This document shows, piece after piece, positions 58,101 to 64,000 of a stretch of 64,000 bases of DNA. Position numbers and translations under genes: made by a program. The stretch covers positions 186,001 through 250,000 of the forward strand of contig JAPMXV010000050.1 of the NCBI GenBank assembly GCA_026936335.1, given 5' to 3'. This DNA is from Mantamonas sphyraenae. Lineage: Eukaryota > CRuMs > Mantamonadidae. Under the pieces are notes generated by a model. It made no database searches and was not told the DNA's origin. It was given only the letters and a program-made list of their open reading frames with translations. How positions within the stretch are numbered: the first letter of the stretch is position 1; each line of letters starts with the position of its first letter.

Positions 58101-61100
58101 GCAGTCCAAAGAGTGTGTACAGTGGGCGCAGCGGGCGACGAGCGAGCGGATCGCATGTGCCGTCGGGAGACGAGGTGTCGACGCGGCGCAAGTCGTGGAA
58201 GCAAATTGTGGAGACGAGCCGAGACCGGGGCGACCTGGACACGATCCAAGAGCACTCGGGTGGAAAGGTGGCCGAGGAAGCGGAGGACAGGAGTGGGATA
58301 GATTCCGGACGAGGGAGCGGACGGCTGGAGCGGCCTGTGAGTCTGTACAGCGCGCGAAGGCGGAGGACAAACAGCACCCTGAGCAGCCTGAGCGAGCTGG
58401 ACGAGCTGGAGGAAGAAGAAGAAGGAGAGGAAGGGGATGAGGAGTACGAGGAAGGAGGCGGAGGGCTCGGAGGAATTGCAGAGCAAAGTGAGGAGGACGA
58501 AGAAGCACGTGAGCGGCGCATGAGCTCGCTGAATGTGCCGACGATTGCGGTGCTGGACGAAGAGGAAATTGACGAACTGGAGGAGATGATGGACCAGTAT
58601 GGACTGGATGATGAGGAGGATGCGGAGGAGGAGGAGGGTGCGGAGAAGGAGGGTGGAGAGGAGGGCGAGGAGGAAGACGACAGTTACCTGGACGAAATCG
58701 TAGACGTAGAGGTGGAAGTGCCGATTGTGGTTGTGGACGGGGAAGGGTCGGAGGACGGAGAGCCCGAGGTGGGTGGAGGCGAGGAAGGGGAGGAGGAGAA
58801 CGAATTGGACGGGACTCCGACAGCGAACACAAGCAGGGGCAAGGCAAAGACAAAGATTGAGGTGCGCAAGATGACGCGACGGGAGGCACGGGCGGCAGAA
58901 AAGGCGCGACGCAAGGCAGAGAGGCGAAAGGAGCGGATGGAGGCGAGGCGAAAGATGCGGGAGTTCCGAAAGAGCGTGACGGAATTCACAGAGGCGAACA
59001 ATCGAGCGCGTATCGAGCGGCTGAGTGCGGACGTGCTGCGGCTGATGAAGCTGAAGCGAAGGCAGATGCGATTGAACCGGGACGACATTGAGTTTGAGAC
59101 GGAAGTGGGTGGCCTGTTGCAAGGAGTGCACGGGGCGTCGGAGCTGCTGCGCAAGTCGAGCCTGAGTGGACGTGAAGAACAGGAGGCGGACCACGGGTCG
59201 TCTTCATCGGAGGAAGTGGAAGTGGGAAGCAAGCGCACGGGATCGAGGAGGAAAGGAGGGCGGAAGGGAGGAAGGAGGCGAAAGGGAGGGAGCAAGGGCC
59301 TGAGCGCAGCGGATGTGATGGCAGCGGCAATTCGTGCAGAGCGTGGGGAAAAGGTGGATCTGGAGGCGGAGGCGGAGGCGAAGCGCAAAGCGATTGCAGC
59401 GGCAAAGAAGAAGCGGCGTGGTGGAGGGAGGCGCAAGAGGAGCGGGCCAAAAGGGCGTGGAAAGAGGAAGGACGGGGAGGAAGGAGGGCAAGCGGAGAAT
59501 CTGAGCAGCATGGAAGAGTTTTACAGGTCGTTGAGCAAGGATGCAAAGAAGCAGATGCAGGTGGACAGGCGGCAGGTGATTCTGGAGAAGGAGCGAGCAG
59601 AAAAGGAGCGACGTGAGAAGGAGGCAGCGGCGGAAATCCGTGAGTACGAGGAGGCGAGGCGCAAGGAGAGGCAGGAACGGGAGAGGAGACGAAGGAGGGT
59701 GAAGGAGAAGCAGCGGCTTAAGGAGCTGCAGGAGAGCGGAGAGTTGGGCGAGGGTGTGGCAGTGGACGACGGGGAAGAGTCTGGGTCTGAGGGAGCGACG
59801 AGGAGGGTGAGGGAGTGGTGGTGGATCTGGACGACATCCGGCGGATGCATGCAGAGAGACAAGGGCAAGAGGACGACGGAGATATGGGCGAGTTTATGGA
59901 CGTCGCGGACAGCGACGAGGAAGGAGTGGCCAAGATGACGGTGGACCTGTCGTTCAAGCAGGAGCGGGTGCACTTTATGAGCACGGTGCTGGACCAGCAG
60001 TTGAAGGTGAACATGCAATACCGTGTGGGAATGGCCAGGAAGAAGGAGGACGGGGAGGGAGGGGACAATGATGAGGATGGCGATGATGATGATGATGAGG
60101 AGGAGGAGGTGGAGGTTGTGACGGAAGGGAGCGAGCCGGTGACGTGCTTGGTGACTGTGTCGCCGGCGGAGGTGTTTTTGGTGTCGCCTGCGATTGTGGA
60201 TGTGCACGGGGTGGGGGAAATGCAGTTTGCGGTGACGTTCCGTCCGCAGGCATGCGCGACAAAGAGCGCAAGCGTGCGTGGCGTGCTCAAGGTGTTTGAC
60301 ATCTACGGAAACACAACGTTTGCCGAGTGCAAGCTGGACGCATTCTGTGGACCGATGCTTGATGTGCCTCGGCACGCAACGATCAACGCAGGGTGGCTGA
60401 TGCCGGACAAGAGCAAGCGGGTGGAGTTTCGTGTAAAGAACGTGAGCACGGGGGTGGTGAAGATGAGCGCACACGTTGATGGAGGGGCGAGCGGGAGCCT
60501 GGGGAGCACGAGTGGAAGCAGCAGCAGCGCGTTGAGCGGGCGTGGAGGGCGGAAGACGGGAGGGAAGGGATCGGGAGGTGGTGCGAGCGACGTGTTTAGC
60601 CTGGACCAGAGCAACTGGACGCTGCAGCCGCAAGAGGTGGTGACGATTGGAATTGTGTGCAAGCCGCGTGCGATGGGCCTGTACGACACGAAGCTGTGTG
60701 TGCGAAGCACGGGCGGAGAGACGTACAACATCCCGTTGTACGTGGTCGGAGGCACGCCGTTGATTGTGGGAGCCGGGAAGCGGCGGTACGTGGACGAGCG
60801 CCCGTCATCGAGTGGAAGCGTGTCGAACGGGCGTGGAGCAAGCGCAGGGGAGAGCCTGATGGTGGATGCGGACGAGACGTTTACGCCGGAACCGATCATC
60901 GACCTGCGGACGATTCTGGGCGGGAACATGACGCCGTCGTCGATGCGTGTGGACTCGCCTGCGCTGGAAGGGTTTGCGGAGCGCGGGCCGAGCGTGTTGA
61001 GCGGGTCGCTGGTGGGATTGAGTGGAGTGGGAGCTGGAGGACAGGGAGAGATCAACGCGGAGCTGAGTGTGGTGCGCACACTGATCACAGAGGTGGAGCG

Positions 61101-64000
61101 GCAATTTGCGGCGGACGGAGCGCCGAGCACACGCGTGGACTTTGGCATTGTGATGAACCGGCGGGACGTGGTGTCGCGACACATTGTACTACAGAATCTG
61201 AGTGGGGCGACAATCCTGGTGGGGCTGTACTCGACGAGCAACGTGTTTGAGTATTCGGCTACGGCGAGCGTCGATCCGTTTTCGACGACGCACGTGCCGA
61301 TTTCGTTTTCGCCCGGCACACAGCTGCCGGAAGGAGAAATCGAGGAGTACCTGTATGTGGTGAGCGAACACAGCGACGAAAAGATCTGCTTCTCGCTGCG
61401 CGGGTATGTGGGCCAGCCTTTGGAGACGCTGATGAGCGAACACAGCTTTTTCAAGCCCGCGCGGATTGCGCAGCAACGGTTCATGACGACGACGCTGTTC
61501 AACTACTCGAGCCACCGGCTGGAGTACATCCTGCGGATGGACGAGTTTCGCGTGCACGCGCAGGAATATGGGCGCGGGCAGGGAAGCGAGCAAGTGAGCA
61601 GCCGAGAGTGGCGTGCGAGCCGTGGAGAGGACGTGCTGCGTGAGGCGACGATGTCTGCGAATGTGGGCACGACGGAGGATCAGGTGGAGGTGATCGAGCC
61701 GTACGGGACACGTGAGGTGCAGCTTGTGTTTCAGCCGAGCGGGACAGGCTTCTACATGACGGAGTTGCATCTGGAGATGGTGTCGCCGCAGCAAATGGAG
61801 TTTGAAGCGTGCTCGAGCAACAGCGTCCGGCTGTACGGAATCTGCATGGAGCCGAGTGATCTGCAGCGTGTGCAGCACGTGAACAGGGAGAACATGCAGG
61901 CGTTTCTGCGATGGCTGCGGCGTGGTTGCACGCACCTGGAAGAGATGCAGTGGCAGAGTGTCGTGATCCCGGACAATGCGCTGCTGCCGCTGAATGCAGA
62001 GCGAGAACACTCGCACTTTGGGGCGAAGCGGCTGGATCTGACGCTACCGCTGCCTGCGTTGCACGAGGTGAAGGTGATCCGGAATGTGGGGGGCAAGATG
62101 GAAGTGCGGAACCCGAGGAGTGAGGAGGAGCAGGTGGAGTTCATTTGCACGCCTGGGTTCCGTGTGGCGCCGCCACGGGTGCAGGTGAGCGGAAAGGAGA
62201 GCGTGGAGCTGGACGCGGTGTTTGCGGCAGACAGGCACGACTACAGGACACACCGGGGCGTGGCGTTTGGGACAGTGAGCAACTCGGCAAACACAGAGTA
62301 TCACGTGTGTCACATGGAGTTTGTGGGTACGCGCAAGCACGGGCTTCGTGTGCAACCGGAGAGCATGGAATTTATCGGAGGGACGGATGCGCCGGTGGTG
62401 AGACGGCTGACGGTGCGGAACATGCTGAACAGCACGACGACGTGGCGTGCGAAGCTTGTGGGGCAGCGGTCTGCGAGTGCGGGAGAGGATGGCGGTAGCA
62501 GCAGCGTGACGGTGGAGCCGTTTGTGCTGCGCAAGGACCACGGTACGCTGGAGGCGCTGGAGAGCGTGGTGATCAAGATTGTGTTCCAACCGGCAGCGCT
62601 GGGAGAATTTGTGTCGAATCTGGTGTTTGAGATGGACAACGAGGAGATTGAGGCCAAGTCGCCAAAGGTGGCCAAGGTGCTGCTGACGGGGATGGGCGTA
62701 AACGTGGCGCTGGACGGACTGCCGAGCAAGATTGACTTTGGGCACGCGCTGACGGACACGCGTGTGGTAAAGACGTTCATGGTGCAGAACCACAGCCGAC
62801 ACGCAAACTTGAACGTGAACATTGTGGCAGAGGAACCATTTACGAGCGAGGAGCCGATGGTGCTGCGGCCTGGGGAGCGGACGGCAATGACGTTTGAGTT
62901 TCGTGCGAGTGAAGCGGGCACGTATGCGTCGCGGTACACGATCTTTGCGAACGACGCACACTTTGACATCCCGTGCGTGGGTGTGACGGGATCGCTGGAC
63001 GTGCGGGTCCTGGGCAACCGGGAGCAGCTGGAGTTTGAGAGCTGCCGTCTGGGGACGATGAACTCGTTTGACGTGTACCTAAGCAACGAAGGGACGCTGG
63101 ACGTGGCTTTGCAGGAGGTGACGTCTTCGGAGCCGGCGCACCTGAACGTGGAGGTTGTGGAGGTGTTGCCACGTAGCGCGATTGGAGAAATCAGCGGGGA
63201 GAAGCAATCGAAGCTGATTCCATGGAAAGTGATGAACATGAAGCTGAAGCGACTGGTGGCGAGCGTGAGGCGCCGTTCGACGACGGCGGAGCAGGTGCTG
63301 GAGGCGATGCGCTTGACGACGCCACCCACAGAGAGCCTGGGGGCAGAGTATGACAACACGATGTTTGAAGAGATGCCAAGCGAGCTGGGCGAACTGGACC
63401 CTGTGGAGCTGACGCGTCTGATCAGCGAGGAGACGTCGCGGCAAGGGCGTGGAGGCAAAACGCAGAGGCTGGAGATTGGCCACCTGCGAGGGGAGGGGAT
63501 CAGCGAAATGATGATGAACGGACGAGGCGGAGAGGAGGAGGAAAGCGACGACGATGAGGAGGAGGGAGGGCGAGGGGATGACGGGCGTGCGTCGACGGTG
63601 GTACTTGGGCCAACAGGATGGGGTCAGTCACGGGCGGCGAGCAAGAGCATGACGCCACATCCGCCGCGGCAAAGCGGGGAGCAAACACCTGTTCAAGTGA
63701 ACGAGACGTCGTCGACACGAGGTGTGGTGCGCAGCAGGAGTTCGAGTGGAGCGAGCGGAAGCGGGTCGTCGCTGATGCGCACGTCGACGAGCGTGGGGAG
63801 CAACAGTGGGAGCAACAGCACGGCGAGCAGCACGTGGCGTCCGGGGAGTCGCGGGGGAACGGTGCGCCTGAGTACGCCCGGAGTTGTGCTGGAGAGCCAC
63901 GGGAAGCGTTTGCGGACGCTCGGCCACGGAATGGTACTGCGTGTGCGCGTGTCGTTCCTGGCAACGCGGCCGCTGGATCTGGACAGCGATTTGAACTTTG
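55160..64000 (+). CDS. Giant ciliary ASH-domain (HYDIN/DLEC1-like) protein, partial
   Basis: Large axonemal-type protein cut by the right edge; more than 2800 aa are visible. Exon 1 is 55160..55394, intron 55395..55569 (175 nt), then one long exon. The N-terminus is helical and HEAT-like (WKVFHRSLEHPEPVCRYMAL, MNAIWLLGRIGES), interrupted by a Glu/Gly repeat (55942-56065). An acidic and basic coiled-coil middle (57480-59800) follows. From about 60090 there are repeated ASH/MSP-type Ig beta-sandwiches with signatures such as GEMQFAVTFRP, LVFQPSGTGFYMTEL, VVIKIVFQPAALGEFVSNL and IDFGHALTDTRVVKTFMVQN, as in HYDIN, DLEC1 and CFAP proteins of the central apparatus. Two single-base frame slips occur, near 57420-57465 and near 59785-59800, both in repetitive sequence and both repaired by one extra G. 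The HEAT plus ASH architecture differs from HYDIN. The exact orthologue is unknown. Confidence 0.88.
55942..56065. repeat. GAGGAGGGAGAGGAAGG-type tandem repeat (Glu/Gly codons)
   Basis: A purine-only minisatellite coding for repeated Glu-Glu-Gly within the ASH-domain gene. It has about a dozen copies of a 9-18 bp unit. It is likely length-variable and is a hotspot for assembly error. Confidence 0.9.

Noticed and set aside
55254-59194. Two long minus-strand open frames (688 and 685 codons) under the ASH-domain gene
   Set aside because: They are shadows of GC-rich purine-skewed coding sequence, rich in His, Leu and Arg. The plus strand carries coherent domains.
54780-64000. Programmed ribosomal frameshifting as an explanation for the repeated frame slips
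   Set aside because: Sites share no common slippery heptamer or stop context, the directions differ, and four of five are repaired by one base in a homopolymer or microsatellite. Sequencing indels are simpler.

Overview
This is a gene-dense, GC-rich stretch of a eukaryotic nuclear genome. About 35 protein genes fill nearly all of the 64 kb. Many are interrupted by short GT-AG introns, mostly 65-230 nt and often rich in TG/CA repeats. The content points to a flagellated unicellular protist: an axonemal dynein heavy chain, the ciliary GTPase RABL2 and a giant ASH-domain (HYDIN-like) protein sit beside a mitochondrial (alphaproteobacterial-type) FtsZ, which animals and fungi lack. I cannot name the lineage from the sequence alone. 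No tRNA, rRNA, transposon or CRISPR array was recognised.

Layout, left to right. 1-7665 (minus): N-terminal two thirds of a dynein heavy chain, running off the left edge. 7.7-13.2 kb: secreted glutathione peroxidase, a SHOC2-like leucine-rich repeat protein, a degenerate acyl-CoA-synthetase-like protein and a probable MED11. 13.2-17.7 kb: RABL2, a small membrane ORF, ribosomal protein eS10 (copy 1), a Tudor-like repeat protein and C1D/Rrp47. 17.7-24.5 kb: tRNA dihydrouridine synthase 3, an SLC46-like transporter, a sirtuin that appears fused to a PB1 domain, a small basic protein and ISCA2. 24.5-31.3 kb: eS10 copy 2, an RGG-tailed ABC-class ATPase, the diflavin reductase NDOR1/Tah18 and a mitochondrial membrane protein. 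31.2-37.3 kb: a large unknown protein, a HAD hydrolase, a small coiled-coil protein, the tRNA m1A58 methyltransferase catalytic subunit and a Rab GTPase. 37.4-43.4 kb: an ABHD13-like hydrolase, an R3H protein, a secretory-pathway TPR protein and FtsZ. 43.5-55.1 kb: a tyrosine-rich repeat protein, a transmembrane RING-H2 protein, a CCDC137-like nucleolar protein, a beta-propeller/ALG3-like fusion, a GHKL-ATPase/RING protein and a DPF-motif repeat protein. 55.2-64 kb: the giant ASH-domain ciliary protein, running off the right edge.

The genes are not one pathway, but themes recur: cilia (dynein, RABL2, ASH protein), Fe-S and mitochondrial biology (ISCA2, NDOR1/Tah18, FtsZ, the targeted membrane protein), tRNA and rRNA modification or processing (DUS3, TRMT61, C1D, CCDC137-like) and ubiquitin ligases (two RING proteins). 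Architecture is extremely compact. Six divergent gene pairs have start codons separated by a near-constant 77-86 bp, and convergent genes lie 7-101 bp apart or overlap.

Five coding regions contain an apparent single-base frameshift inside otherwise continuous domains, four of them fitting loss of one base in a homopolymer or microsatellite. I read these as probable sequencing indels. Three further frame changes can instead be explained by 61-71 nt introns.
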